Shown: positions 15,902 through 24,103 of the stretch, one piece after another | How positions within the stretch are numbered: position 1 is the first letter of the stretch | How the letters are laid out: the number at the start of each line of letters is the position of its first letter | Assembly: GCA_021629085.1 (NCBI GenBank) | Contig: JAJXRJ010000008.1 | Location: 1-64,000, forward strand | Direction: 5' to 3' | Length of the DNA: 64,000 nucleotides | Source: Oscillospiraceae bacterium | Lineage (GTDB): Bacteria; Bacillota; Clostridia; UMGS1810 | Translations under genes and position numbers: made by a program | The notes under the pieces: model-generated | Databases searched by the model: none | The model's input: the letters and a program-made list of their open reading frames with translations, nothing else | What the model was told of the DNA's origin: nothing

Positions 15902-16666
15902 ATGAAGGCGGCAAAAACGATTGTACGCATTGTGTGCGTTTGCTTTGGCGCGGCGCTCATTGCAGACGCCGTGTTTATGGCAAGGGTTGCAAATTTTAAT
16001 ATCGGCGTCATCTTTGCACTTTGTATGGGGCTTGTGCTTTCTGTGCTGGGCGTCTTTTTCCCGTTTTGGGAATCGGTGACAAAGCACGGGTTTTTGCGGG
16101 CGGTAAAATACATATTTTGCATTGGTATGGCGTGTTTGGCTGGACTCATTGCGTTTACCGCGCTGTTTGGCACGCTGGACAACACTGATTACACAGAGGA
16201 TGCTGTGGTAGTGCTGGGAGCGGGGATTCAAGGGGAACGTGTGACACGCACTTTAAAATACCGGCTGGACACCGCAGTAACCTATCACAAGCAAAACCCC
16301 GATGCCTATATTTTGGTCACCGGCGGGCAGGGCCCGCAGGAGCGCATTACCGAGGCGCTGGCTATGGAGCGTTACCTGCTCAACCAGGGCGTTTCGCCGG
16401 ATAAAATTTTAAAAGAGGAGCGCGCCACCAGCACCTATGAAAACTTCCAGTTTGCAAAGCCCATTTTGGACAATGCGCTGGGAGGCGCCAGCTACCGCAT
16501 TGCTTTTATTACCAACGGGTTCCACATCTACCGCGGGTCGGTCTATGCGAAGCTGGCGGGCTTTTCGGCCACGCACCTTGCTGCAGAGTCGGAGTGGTAT
16601 ACCCTGCCGCTGGACTATTTGCGGGAAAGCGCGGCCATTTTAAAGCTCTGGGTGGTTGGAAAATAA
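15902..16666 (+). CDS. YdcF/SanA-family (DUF218) membrane protein
   Basis: The 254-residue protein has three hydrophobic N-terminal segments (about residues 8-30, 36-58 and 68-90). A DUF218 domain follows, with the signature AVVVLGAGI, the Arg-rich TRTLKYRLDTAV block, ILVTGGQG, and the ERATSTYENFQFAKPIL block. The family includes E. coli SanA and YdcF, implicated in envelope integrity, and is thought to bind nucleotide-like or lipid-linked substrates. The ATG at 15902 is used rather than the overlapping TTG, because AGGGGG is better spaced for it. It is monocistronic and converges on the Gfo/Idh gene at a shared terminator. Confidence 0.85.
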   Translation: MKAAKTIVRIVCVCFGAALIADAVFMARVANFNIGVIFALCMGLVLSVLGVFFPFWESVTKHGFLRAVKYIFCIGMACLAGLIAFTALFGTLDNTDYTEDAVVVLGAGIQGERVTRTLKYRLDTAVTYHKQNPDAYILVTGGQGPQERITEALAMERYLLNQGVSPDKILKEERATSTYENFQFAKPILDNALGGASYRIAFITNGFHIYRGSVYAKLAGFSATHLAAESEWYTLPLDYLRESAAILKLWVVGK

Positions 16667-16705
16667 AAACAGCGGGCCTGTAAGCTTCACAGGCCCGCTG
16701 TTTTT
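16664..16705. terminator. Bidirectional terminator shared by ydcF-type and Gfo/Idh genes
   Basis: A 12-bp perfect stem (CAGCGGGCCTGT at 16670-16681, ACAGGCCCGCTG at 16689-16700) has an A run before it and a T run after it. The TGA stop of the minus-strand oxidoreductase lies in the loop, so the last codons of that gene are part of its own terminator. Confidence 0.93.
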
Positions 16706-17967
16706 CCGCCGTTTTCAAACTCCGAAAGCTGCACCACACGGTTTTCCAGCCGCGACGCTTCGGCCGCAAACGCGATGTTGTGGTTGTGCACCGAGGTGGA
16801 AATGTCGGATATTGCATTGCCCGCGTATTGCCCCCGCAGCATGGCGCACACGGACGCCATCAACCCCGTATCGCCGCCGCCATGGCCCGCAATGCCGCCA
16901 ATTTTCTCCTGTGGGTCAATCACCGCTTGCGTGTTGGTTTCAAAGTAGTCTGCCACAATCTCCATTTTATCGGCCAAAAGCCCGCGGATCTGCCCTTTGG
17001 TTCCCATAATTTTAATGGTGCGGGTGGTTTCGGGCGTAAACGCGCACATGGAAAACGCCGCTGTCACGCCGCCTTCAAATTCCAAATTTACCACCTGGTG
17101 GTCCACCACGTCGTTGTCGCACTGGAATACGCACCGCCCATACGGCCCAGTCCGAAGTGCCGCCCGCACTTCGTCAGGCGTCGGTGACGGCTTGTTTGCC
17201 GCCGCTTCCTGAAACCACCACAGCCCATTCTCATAGAGCTTTTTGGTGTCGTAAGGGCAGGTTTTTGCATGCGGGCAGCCTTCGATGCACCGGGCTGGCG
17301 CGCCGGGCGGGCAATTTTCGCGGGTAAAATAGCAAAGCGCACCAAAGGAATGTACCTTTTTGCACGGCTTTCCCAAAAGCCACTGCAAAAGGTCCATATC
17401 GTGGCAGCTCTTTGCCAGAATCATGGGGCTGCTCTGCGCCGTATTGCGCCAGTTGCCGCGCACAAAGCTGTGTGCCTGGTGAAAATAGCCCACATTTTCA
17501 TTGTGCACAATGGAAACCACTTCGCCAATGGCGCCGCTATCTATCATTTCTTTGATGTTTGCAAAAAAGGCAGAATAGCGCAGCACATGGCACACCACCA
17601 CATGGACGCCCTTTTGGATGGCCGCCGCCTCCACTTTACGGCATTCCTTAGCTGTGGGCGCAACCGGCTTTTCCAGCAAAATTTCATAGCCTTTATCAAT
17701 GGCGGCAAGTGCAGGCCCCACATGCATGTTGTCCTGTGTGCAAATCATGGCAAGCTCCGCCATTTTGGGCAGGGAAAACAGCTCTGTAAAGCTTTCAAAG
17801 CATCGGCTATCCGGCAGATTGTGCAGCTTTTTCAAATGGTCCCGCCGCTCTTTGTTGGGCTCTGCCACTGCCACAAGCTCCAGCTCGTCCGGGTGGTCCA
17901 GCGCATATTTTGCATAGCCCGTCCCGCGCATGCCGCCGCCCGCCAAAACCGCACGTATTTTTTTCAT
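16687..17967 (-). CDS. Gfo/Idh/MocA-family oxidoreductase
   Basis: The 426-residue protein starts with a Rossmann fold (KIRAVLAGGGMRGTGYAKYA) and carries the family block EILLEKPVAPTAKE near residue 95. The second, substrate-binding half includes HDMDLLQWLLGKP and a Cys-rich insert near residue 225 (NCPPGAPARCIEGCPHAKTC) seen in a subset of the family. Members oxidise or reduce sugars and inositols with NAD(P). The ATG at 17967 has a GGGATG site; a longer open frame upstream lacks one. It is divergent from an AraC regulator that probably controls it. Sugar specificity cannot be assigned. Confidence 0.87.
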   Translation of the reverse strand: MKKIRAVLAGGGMRGTGYAKYALDHPDELELVAVAEPNKERRDHLKKLHNLPDSRCFESFTELFSLPKMAELAMICTQDNMHVGPALAAIDKGYEILLEKPVAPTAKECRKVEAAAIQKGVHVVVCHVLRYSAFFANIKEMIDSGAIGEVVSIVHNENVGYFHQAHSFVRGNWRNTAQSSPMILAKSCHDMDLLQWLLGKPCKKVHSFGALCYFTRENCPPGAPARCIEGCPHAKTCPYDTKKLYENGLWWFQEAAANKPSPTPDEVRAALRTGPYGRCVFQCDNDVVDHQVVNLEFEGGVTAAFSMCAFTPETTRTIKIMGTKGQIRGLLADKMEIVADYFETNTQAVIDPQEKIGGIAGHGGGDTGLMASVCAMLRGQYAGNAISDISTSVHNHNIAFAAEASRLENRVVQLSEFENGGKTAGL

Positions 17968-17997
17968 AGGAACATCCCTTTCCCCAAGTTTGTATCC

Positions 17998-18026
17998 ATT
18001 ATAGTGCAAATTAAAAAGCGGCGCAA
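17998..18026 (-). promoter_or_regulatory. Promoter of the Gfo/Idh gene
   Basis: TATAAT (17998-18003) is preceded at 17 bases by TTGCGC (18021-18026) on the minus strand. The -10 is perfect and the -35 is weak, as often seen at activator-dependent promoters. Confidence 0.6.
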
Positions 18027-18070
18027 TATATATTCAGACTTAAAATTTATAAATTCAGCCACAAATGGGA

Positions 18071-18099
18071 TTGACACTAAAATTTTGGTCGGCTATAAT
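18071..18099 (+). promoter_or_regulatory. Consensus sigma-A promoter of the AraC-family gene
   Basis: TTGACA (18071-18076), a 17-base spacer, and TATAAT (18094-18099) form a full consensus promoter 30 bases before the start codon. The divergent oxidoreductase promoter lies about 45 bases away. Confidence 0.85.
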
Positions 18100-18128
18100 G
18101 GAACTGCGGGAAGAAAGAAGGGCTTAAA

Positions 18129-18986
18129 ATGACAGGATTGCTCAATAAAAACCCCATTGAAGAAATGATCAGCGTGCGTGCCATTTACACGATTTATAAC
18201 CACTCGCTGGAACCCAGCTATGCGTTCCCAGGAGAGCGGCACGACTTTTGGGAGCTCAATTATCTTTTGGAAGGCCACATGGGCATGACAAACGATGACA
18301 GCGTATTTGAACTGCAAAAAAACCAGGCTTGCTTAATCCGCCCCAATGTATTTCACACCAACTGGACGCTGGACGGTATGCGCGCAAACATGGTTGTGGT
18401 CTGCTTTCAGCTAGAACCGGCAAACGCGCTTTTGGCATCGGATATGGTGGTTCAGTTTGACGATAGCACGGCAAGCCTGATGCGTAAGCTTGCACAGGAA
18501 GGAACGGACTGGCTGCAGCTCCAGGATGGCTGCCTGTTTTTCCCGCGCCCTCAATTTCAATCCGGCGCACCACAGATTGTTAAAAATTTACTTGAGCTTT
18601 TGCTCATTGAAATGCTTCGAAACAGCGGACATGTGCAAGCGCCCGTTTTAAATGAAAATACCCGGATGTTCCGCAAGGCCGTTGCCTATTTGCGGGAGCA
18701 CATCCGGGAAAATCTGGAGATGCAAGATATTGCGCAGGCGCTGTTAATCAGCCCCTCCACCTTAAAAAACATATTCAAAAAATATACAGGCGGAGGCGTA
18801 ATGACCTACTTTACCGATTTAAAAATTGCACATGCAAAGTCGCTTTTGGTTTCCGGCATGCCCATTTGTGAAATCTCCGATGCCCTTTCGTTTTCTTCCC
18901 AAAACTACTTCTCCATGGTATTCAAACGGGTGACAGGCTGTTCCCCTGCCAAATACCGCGCCGCCGCGCAAAGGCAGCCGAAATAA
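18129..18986 (+). CDS. AraC-family transcriptional regulator
   Basis: The 285-residue protein has an N-terminal cupin-like ligand domain (about residues 20-100, with ERHDFWELNYLLEGHMGM and the NQACLIRPNVFH strand). Two helix-turn-helix motifs at the C-terminus follow (about residues 185-282, with MQDIAQALLISPSTLKNIFK and ALSFSSQNYFSMVFKRVTG). AraC proteins of this shape sense sugars or related metabolites. The gene has its own consensus promoter and lies back to back with the Gfo/Idh oxidoreductase, its most likely target. Its stop is 3 bases from that of the convergent radC gene, with no terminator between. Confidence 0.9.
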   Translation: MTGLLNKNPIEEMISVRAIYTIYNHSLEPSYAFPGERHDFWELNYLLEGHMGMTNDDSVFELQKNQACLIRPNVFHTNWTLDGMRANMVVVCFQLEPANALLASDMVVQFDDSTASLMRKLAQEGTDWLQLQDGCLFFPRPQFQSGAPQIVKNLLELLLIEMLRNSGHVQAPVLNENTRMFRKAVAYLREHIRENLEMQDIAQALLISPSTLKNIFKKYTGGGVMTYFTDLKIAHAKSLLVSGMPICEISDALSFSSQNYFSMVFKRVTGCSPAKYRAAAQRQPK

Positions 18987-18989
18987 CCA

Positions 18990-19988
18990 TTACGTGTTCA
19001 TAAGGCCCCGTTCCGACAGGCTTGTAAACAGCGCGTCACAGCAAATGATGTGGTCAATGAGCGGAACGCCGATGCCGTCGAGCAGCTTGCCAATCTTGTT
19101 GGAAAGGTGAATATCGCTGTTGGACGGGTGCACACTGCCGCCCGTGTGGTTGTGCGCAATGGCAACGGTGTTTGCCCTGTGCTTGATGACTGCCTTTAAT
19201 ACGTTTCTGGGATAATACGCCGTTTCATTTTCTGTGCCGCGGCTAATGACAACCACCTTCTGCACACACCGCTTGGTGTCCAGCATGATGGCAATAAACG
19301 ACTCCTCTACATGCTGCATAAAATAGTTGCAGCAAAACATCCCCATTTTTGTGGTGTCGTTTAAACACGGCTTGTCCTTAATATTTGCATTTAAATAGGT
19401 GATGAGCTGCCTGCAAAAATTGATAAGCAGCGCGCTTTCCGGCCCAACGCCCGGAATGGTCTGCAAATCGTGCATTTCCGCCTTAAACACTTGATGCAGG
19501 CCGCCAAACTCATCAATCAATGCATGGGCAATGGGGTTGGTGTCGCGCTGTTCATGAATAAAATAGAGCAAAAATTCTAACACTTCATGTTCGGAAAACG
19601 AGAGCAGCCCCGTTTCATCATACCGTTTCCTCAGCCGCATCCGGTGCCCTTTGTGAATATTTTCGTAAATTTTTTTCTGATCCACTTTTTTCTTTTTGGG
19701 TGCGGGCTTAGGGGCTTCTTTCACTGGTTCCGGCTCTGCCTGGGGCTTTATGACAGCATCTGTTTGCTCCGGCCTTCCAAGCGATAAATCCACCGCAAAT
19801 TCAATATCGTCCAGCGGCGCATCCTTGTCTGTATCCTGTTTTTTAGAAAGGTTGTCGTTTAACGACTTGTCTTTTTTCAGTTCACTGATAATGACCGTTT
19901 CAAACCCGCCGCCCGGCTGTGGAACAAATGCATAATCGCCTGAAAACATGCTTCCTTCCGGGAATTGATCTTTTAAATTTTCCGGCAT
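18990..19988 (-). CDS. radC: RadC/JAB-domain protein with long N-terminal extension
   Basis: The last 220 residues are a RadC unit. A helix-hairpin-helix region contains TIPGVGPESALLINFCRQL. An MPN/JAB metal-binding domain contains AIAHNHTGGSVHPSNSDIHL, which has the HxH...SxxD pattern. The protein has 332 residues; a usual RadC has about 225. The extra 110 N-terminal residues are hydrophilic and include a Lys/Pro/Glu-rich stretch near residue 85 (EAPKPAPKKKKVDQKK), probably a flexible linker. The ATG at 19988 is used, with AGGGAG 8 bases before it. The biochemical role of RadC is unsettled; a role in DNA repair is historical. It is downstream of tlyA and probably in the same transcript. Confidence 0.85.
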   Translation of the reverse strand: MPENLKDQFPEGSMFSGDYAFVPQPGGGFETVIISELKKDKSLNDNLSKKQDTDKDAPLDDIEFAVDLSLGRPEQTDAVIKPQAEPEPVKEAPKPAPKKKKVDQKKIYENIHKGHRMRLRKRYDETGLLSFSEHEVLEFLLYFIHEQRDTNPIAHALIDEFGGLHQVFKAEMHDLQTIPGVGPESALLINFCRQLITYLNANIKDKPCLNDTTKMGMFCCNYFMQHVEESFIAIMLDTKRCVQKVVVISRGTENETAYYPRNVLKAVIKHRANTVAIAHNHTGGSVHPSNSDIHLSNKIGKLLDGIGVPLIDHIICCDALFTSLSERGLMNT

Positions 19989-20028
19989 ATTGCACACTCC
20001 CTAAAAAATCAATTTACGTTTTTAAAAT

Positions 20029-20826
20029 TTAATCCGCTTCTTTGTGCGCCCGGGACACAAGCGCGTCCACCGCGTCTTGATCAAACGGCATTCCAACGCC
20101 TTTTTTTAAATGCATTAAAAATTCAATGTTCCCCTCCGGCCCTTTGATGGGCGAAAAATCCAGCCCCAAAAGGCCAAAGCCCAGTTCCAATGCGTTTAAA
20201 ACACAAGCCTTTACCACACGCTTGTGCACGTCTGCATCGCGAATGACGCCTTTTTTGCCGACATCTGCGCGCTGTGCTTCAAACTGCGGTTTGATAAGCG
20301 CCACTACCTGGCCTTCGTCCTCTAAAAATGCATATACAACCGGCAAAACCAGTTTGAGCGAAATAAACGCCACGTCAATGGATGCAAAATCGATTGGGTC
20401 AGTGAGCAGAGAAAGCTCAAGATGGCGGATGTTGGTACGCTCTAAATTGACCACGCGCGCATCCTGCCGCAGCTTCCACGCAAGCTGCCCATACCCTACA
20501 TCCACGGCATACACCTTGGCTGCACCGTTTTGCAGCATGCAGTCGGTAAACCCGCCGGTGGATGCGCCCACATCGACACACACCTTGTGATTGAGATCCA
20601 AATCAAAGCAGTGAAGCGCCTTTTCCAGCTTTAACCCGCCACGGCTCACATATTGCAAGGTGTTTCCACGGATTTCAATGTGTGCGCCTTCTTTCACTTT
20701 GTCTCCGGCTTTCACAGCCTTTTGGCCGTCCACATACACAATGCCGGACATGATATAGGATTTTGCGCGCTCCCGGCTGGGGGCAAGCCCCTGCGCCACA
20801 AGCGCGTTGTCCAATCGGTCATTCAC
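20029..20826 (-). CDS. tlyA: TlyA-type rRNA 2'-O-methyltransferase
   Basis: The 265-residue protein has an N-terminal S4 RNA-binding domain (residues 1-60, RLDNALVAQGLAPSRERAKS). An FtsJ-like SAM-dependent methyltransferase fold follows, with VCVDVGASTGGFTDCMLQNG near residue 80 and the K-D-K-E type residues in SRGGLKLEKAL and VVALIKPQFEA. TlyA proteins methylate 2'-hydroxyls on rRNA and were once annotated as haemolysins. Its start overlaps the end of dxs by 8 bases, so translation is coupled. The dxs-tlyA pair is conserved across many Firmicutes. Confidence 0.92.
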   Translation of the reverse strand: MNDRLDNALVAQGLAPSRERAKSYIMSGIVYVDGQKAVKAGDKVKEGAHIEIRGNTLQYVSRGGLKLEKALHCFDLDLNHKVCVDVGASTGGFTDCMLQNGAAKVYAVDVGYGQLAWKLRQDARVVNLERTNIRHLELSLLTDPIDFASIDVAFISLKLVLPVVYAFLEDEGQVVALIKPQFEAQRADVGKKGVIRDADVHKRVVKACVLNALELGFGLLGLDFSPIKGPEGNIEFLMHLKKGVGMPFDQDAVDALVSRAHKEAD

Positions 20827-22675
20827 AAGCTTCGTCCCCTGTCCTATCCTGTTCTATCGCCTTTGCAATGCCCTCGCCGTCCAGCCCAAACCGGGCAAAC
20901 AGCTCCCGCACCTTTGCGTGTGGGATAAACGCGTCTCCCCAGCCCAGGCACGTTACGCGCACATCCTTTGGAACCGGGCAGTTTTGCATAAAGAAGCTGC
21001 CAAATCCGCCGTTTTTCAGATTGTCCTCCAATATGTATAAGCGTTTGGTTTTATTGGCAGACGCCAAAACCGCCGCCTTGTCAAACGGCTTTACACAGCG
21101 GATATTTAGCACTTCTATATCAATTCCTTTTTTGGCAAGTATGTTTGCCGCGCAAAGCGCATGATCCACCATACGCCCCACTGCCGCAATGGTCGCATCG
21201 CTTCCCGGCTTTGCCACCTCGCATTTTCCGGGAACAAAATCATTCTTCCGGTCATCAAACGAAATTGCACCGCGGGGATAACGGATGGCAATCGGGCCAT
21301 CGTGCACATTGACCGCATAGCGGAGCATTTGCGCAAGCTCTTTGTAGTTGGACGGCGCAAGCACCGTCATGTTGGGCATATGTGTAAGATAGGACAGGTC
21401 GAACACGCCCTGGTGGGTTTCACCGTCCTCCCCCACAACCCCAGCCCGGTCCACGCAAAACACCACATGCAGGTTTTGCAGGCACACATCGTGAATGAGC
21501 TGGTCATACGCCCGCTGTAAAAAGGTGGAGTAAATACAAACCACCGGCACCATGTGCCCTGCCGCCATACCCGCCGCCATGGTGACGGCGTGCTGTTCGG
21601 CAATGCCCACGTCAAAAAAGCGGGCAGGGAATTTTTGGGCAAACCCAGTGAGCCCGCATCCGGACGTCATGGCAGCCGTCACTGCCACAACAGCGGGATT
21701 CTCTTTTGCAACCGCAACCAGTTCGGTGCCGAGCGCGGACGAATAGTCCAGTGCATTTTTTGTCACAACGGTCATTTTGCTTTTGACGCCGTGATATTTG
21801 CCGGGGTTTTCCTCAGCGTCCAAATAGCCCATCCCCTTTTTGGTAAAGGTGTGAATGAGCACCGGGCCGGACAAATTTTTGGCACGGCGAAATACGTCCA
21901 CCAGCCCATTAATATCGTGTCCGTCAATGATACCAAGATAGGTAAATCCTAAATTTTCAAAAATACTGCCCGCCATCGTAGAATATTTAAAAATATCCTT
22001 CACTTTAGAAATGGCATTCCGAATCCCGCGGCCAGGCGCGCCGAACCGCTCCAGAAAATTTGCAATGCCCTCCCGGGTATGGATATACTTTTGGGTACTG
22101 CGCAGCTTGCTCAAATATTCCGACATACCGCCCACATTTTTTTCAATGGACATTTCATTGTCGTTGAGCACCACCAAAAGCTTGGTTTTGCTAATCCCCG
22201 CGTCGTTCATGGCCTCATATGCCATACCGCCGCCGAGCGCGCCGTCACCGATAAAGGCAATCACGTCAAACTGTTCGCCGCAAAGGTCGCGCGCACGCGC
22301 AAGCCCCAGTGCCGCCGAAATGGACGTGCTGGCATGCCCTGCCACAAAGGCGTCGTATTCGCTTTCGTCGGGTTTGGGAAACCCGCTGAGCCCGCCGCTT
22401 TGCCGGATGGTGGAAAACGCCTGGTACCGGCCAGTGAGCAATTTATGTACATAGCTTTGGTGCCCCACGTCAAACACAATTTTATCCTTCGGGCAGAAAA
22501 ACGCAAGATGCAGCGCCACAGTCAGCTCCACCACGCCCAGATTGGACGCCAGGTGCCCGCCTGTGCGCAGTATGTTTTTCAAAAGCGTTTGGCGGATTTC
22601 GTCACACAGAACAGGATAGGACGCGGGATTTAATTTTTTTAAATCATCCGGTGTGCTAATTTGTTCCAAAAGCAT
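20819..22675 (-). CDS. dxs: 1-deoxy-D-xylulose-5-phosphate synthase
   Basis: Dxs condenses pyruvate and glyceraldehyde 3-phosphate in the first step of the MEP isoprenoid pathway, using thiamine diphosphate. The length of 618 residues is typical. Seen are DVGHQSYVHKLLTGR near residue 70, AGHASTSISAALG near residue 110, the ThDP motif FIGDGALGGGMAYEAMNDAG near residue 145, and the transketolase pyrimidine domain with DVGIAEQHAVTMAAGMA near residue 360. The ATG begins directly after the oapA stop codon with no gap. Together with oapA and the upstream OLE RNA it forms a locus arrangement described for OLE-bearing Firmicutes. Confidence 0.96.
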   Translation of the reverse strand: MLLEQISTPDDLKKLNPASYPVLCDEIRQTLLKNILRTGGHLASNLGVVELTVALHLAFFCPKDKIVFDVGHQSYVHKLLTGRYQAFSTIRQSGGLSGFPKPDESEYDAFVAGHASTSISAALGLARARDLCGEQFDVIAFIGDGALGGGMAYEAMNDAGISKTKLLVVLNDNEMSIEKNVGGMSEYLSKLRSTQKYIHTREGIANFLERFGAPGRGIRNAISKVKDIFKYSTMAGSIFENLGFTYLGIIDGHDINGLVDVFRRAKNLSGPVLIHTFTKKGMGYLDAEENPGKYHGVKSKMTVVTKNALDYSSALGTELVAVAKENPAVVAVTAAMTSGCGLTGFAQKFPARFFDVGIAEQHAVTMAAGMAAGHMVPVVCIYSTFLQRAYDQLIHDVCLQNLHVVFCVDRAGVVGEDGETHQGVFDLSYLTHMPNMTVLAPSNYKELAQMLRYAVNVHDGPIAIRYPRGAISFDDRKNDFVPGKCEVAKPGSDATIAAVGRMVDHALCAANILAKKGIDIEVLNIRCVKPFDKAAVLASANKTKRLYILEDNLKNGGFGSFFMQNCPVPKDVRVTCLGWGDAFIPHAKVRELFARFGLDGEGIAKAIEQDRTGDEACE

Positions 22676-23254
22676 TTAAAAATCTCTTTTCTTATTTTTT
22701 TTGCCGGCAAACCCAAAGGTGAAAATCCGCTTGAAATAATACAAAATAATGCCAACCCGTGCAATAATCACGTCGCTCTTTCCAATGGCAATCCCCTTGC
22801 CCATGGCCTTTCCGCCCACAGTGACCGCCGCAACAATGCCAGCCAGCACCAGGTTTAGCACCACAACGTTTAAATTTTTATATTCTGCAATGATAAGCGC
22901 AACAATGGCCGAAGCCAAACCGCCGGAAATAACGCCCACTGTATCTCCAACCACGTCGTTGCAAAAATTGGACACTTTTTCCGCGCTGCGAATAAGCGCA
23001 ATCGACTCCCGGCTTCCCTTTACTCCCTTTGCGCTCCTTGCGTGAAACGGCGTTTCAGAAGCCGAAGTGACAGCAATGCCCACAATGTCAAACACAATGC
23101 CCATAGCAACAACAATTCCCAGCATCAAAAACGCGGCCGCAAGATTGACCTTTTCTAACATGATATTGGTGGTGACGCTTATCGTCACCGACAAAATAAA
23201 GGTCATAATGGTAATCTTAACGGCCCAGGAATATCGGCCTTTTGGCTTTTTCAT
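22676..23254 (-). CDS. oapA: OLE-associated membrane protein OapA
   Basis: The 192-residue protein has about four hydrophobic segments (residues 12-32, 38-64, 105-122 and 128-150) and a strongly basic C-terminus (GFAGKKNKKRDF) and N-terminus. A DxxxD motif (Asp100 and Asp104, in NDVVGDTVG) lies just before the third segment. OapA is known as the membrane protein that binds OLE RNA and brings it to the membrane; related entries are often mislabelled as CorB-like or DUF21. Here it is encoded directly downstream of the large structured RNA and flush with dxs. That synteny, more than sequence alone, drives the name. The SD AAGGAG lies 14 bases before the ATG, rather far. Confidence 0.82.
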   Translation of the reverse strand: MKKPKGRYSWAVKITIMTFILSVTISVTTNIMLEKVNLAAAFLMLGIVVAMGIVFDIVGIAVTSASETPFHARSAKGVKGSRESIALIRSAEKVSNFCNDVVGDTVGVISGGLASAIVALIIAEYKNLNVVVLNLVLAGIVAAVTVGGKAMGKGIAIGKSDVIIARVGIILYYFKRIFTFGFAGKKNKKRDF

Positions 23255-23290
23255 CCGAAACCTTGCGCTCCTTCATATAAATTCAAAAAT

Positions 23291-23950
23291 AATTGGTGGT
23301 ATTACACGGAGTAAAATTTACGGCTTAGGTTCAGCTGGATTTCCCAATGCGCCGCCATTCCGTCGCCAGAATGGCAGTTTCCTTTTAAGGCACACTATAT
23401 CCTGTCGCCAAAGATATGGCTGAATTGCCACTGAGTCCGTACTGCAATCCCCCGTATAACACAGCCTAGGAGTTTTCCTCAACAGTCATATTAACTCTTA
23501 GCCTCTTTTGCAGACAAAGTTTCAAACCCAAAGGCTGACGCGCTTTTGGCCAAAAGCGGCGCGCCCGGCGGTTATTCACGCAAGTCCACGCAAGGCAGGC
23601 TACGCTGTTCACAGCATATTTTTTACCTACACCGCGAAACAGGTTACATCCTAAACCGTAACCCAGGACGGCAGCACCGTCCATATTCAAAACAAGGAAC
23701 CGGCGGAACGCTGCAAACAGATGCAGGCTCGCAACCGGCCCTTGTTTCAGGCCACGCGTTTAGGTCTCCGCGGAAAAAGGGTCAACGCCCGCATGCCATT
23801 GCGGATCGCCCTTAATCCTTAACTCCCAGCATCTGCCCCAGACTGGGCGTAAGAAGCAAACACAAGGAACTTCATCGATATGCCCTTTAGTGGATTTTTA
23901 GGCCCACCTTACAAGCTAACAGATCTGACTAGGATACTGCACCACCAGTT
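23291..23950 (-). ncRNA. ole: OLE RNA (ornate large extremophilic RNA)
   Basis: The stretch has no credible protein gene but is dense in secondary structure, and sits between a sigma-A promoter and oapA. The ends pair: 23941-23950 with 23291-23300 gives 9 of 10 base pairs (one C-A mismatch) closing about 660 nt. Internal stems include 23354-23360/23369-23375, 23541-23547/23552-23558, 23642-23647/23658-23663, 23666-23671/23677-23682, 23690-23697/23740-23747, 23711-23715/23722-23726, 23777-23781/23809-23813, 23789-23792/23801-23804 and 23825-23829/23843-23847. OLE RNAs are about 600 nt, occur in anaerobic and extremophilic Firmicutes, and are encoded upstream of oapA near dxs and other isoprenoid genes. 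They form a membrane ribonucleoprotein linked to stress and Mg2+ responses. The assignment rests on position, size and structure; no covariance search was possible. Confidence 0.85.
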
Positions 23951-23953
23951 TAG

Positions 23954-23982
23954 AGTATATCATAAATCCATTTGGTTGTAAA
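23954..23982 (-). promoter_or_regulatory. Sigma-A promoter of the OLE RNA
   Basis: On the minus strand TTTACA (23977-23982) and TATACT (23954-23959) are 17 bases apart. Predicted initiation near 23946-23949 coincides with the first bases of the RNA's closing helix, so promoter and RNA structure agree on the 5' end. Confidence 0.85.
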
Positions 23983-24042
23983 GTATTAGTTTCCCCACAA
24001 ATTCACATGTCTAAAATTATACTTTTTCTGTCCGAATTTGTA

Positions 24043-24071
24043 TTGCTGTAAAAAAGCCTTTGTGTTATGAT
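24043..24071 (+). promoter_or_regulatory. Possible promoter of the xylanase gene
   Basis: TTGCTG (24043-24048) and TATGAT (24066-24071) are separated by 17 bases, 33 bases before the start codon. The -35 is weak. It diverges from the OLE promoter about 60 bases away. Confidence 0.45.
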
Positions 24072-24103
24072 GGCAGCAGAGGAACAAAAAGGAGCGCTTG
24101 AAT

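Noticed and set aside
23466..23815. Short open frames on both strands inside the OLE region
   Set aside because: They lack ribosome-binding sites, do not resemble proteins in composition, and lie across strong RNA stems.
23291..23950. tmRNA, RNase P RNA or SRP RNA as the identity of the structured region
   Set aside because: The conserved blocks of each (for example a CCA-ended tRNA-like part with a tag frame, the RNase P core GAGGAAAGTCC, or the SRP loop GGAAGGAAGCAGC) are absent, while position upstream of oapA and dxs fits OLE.
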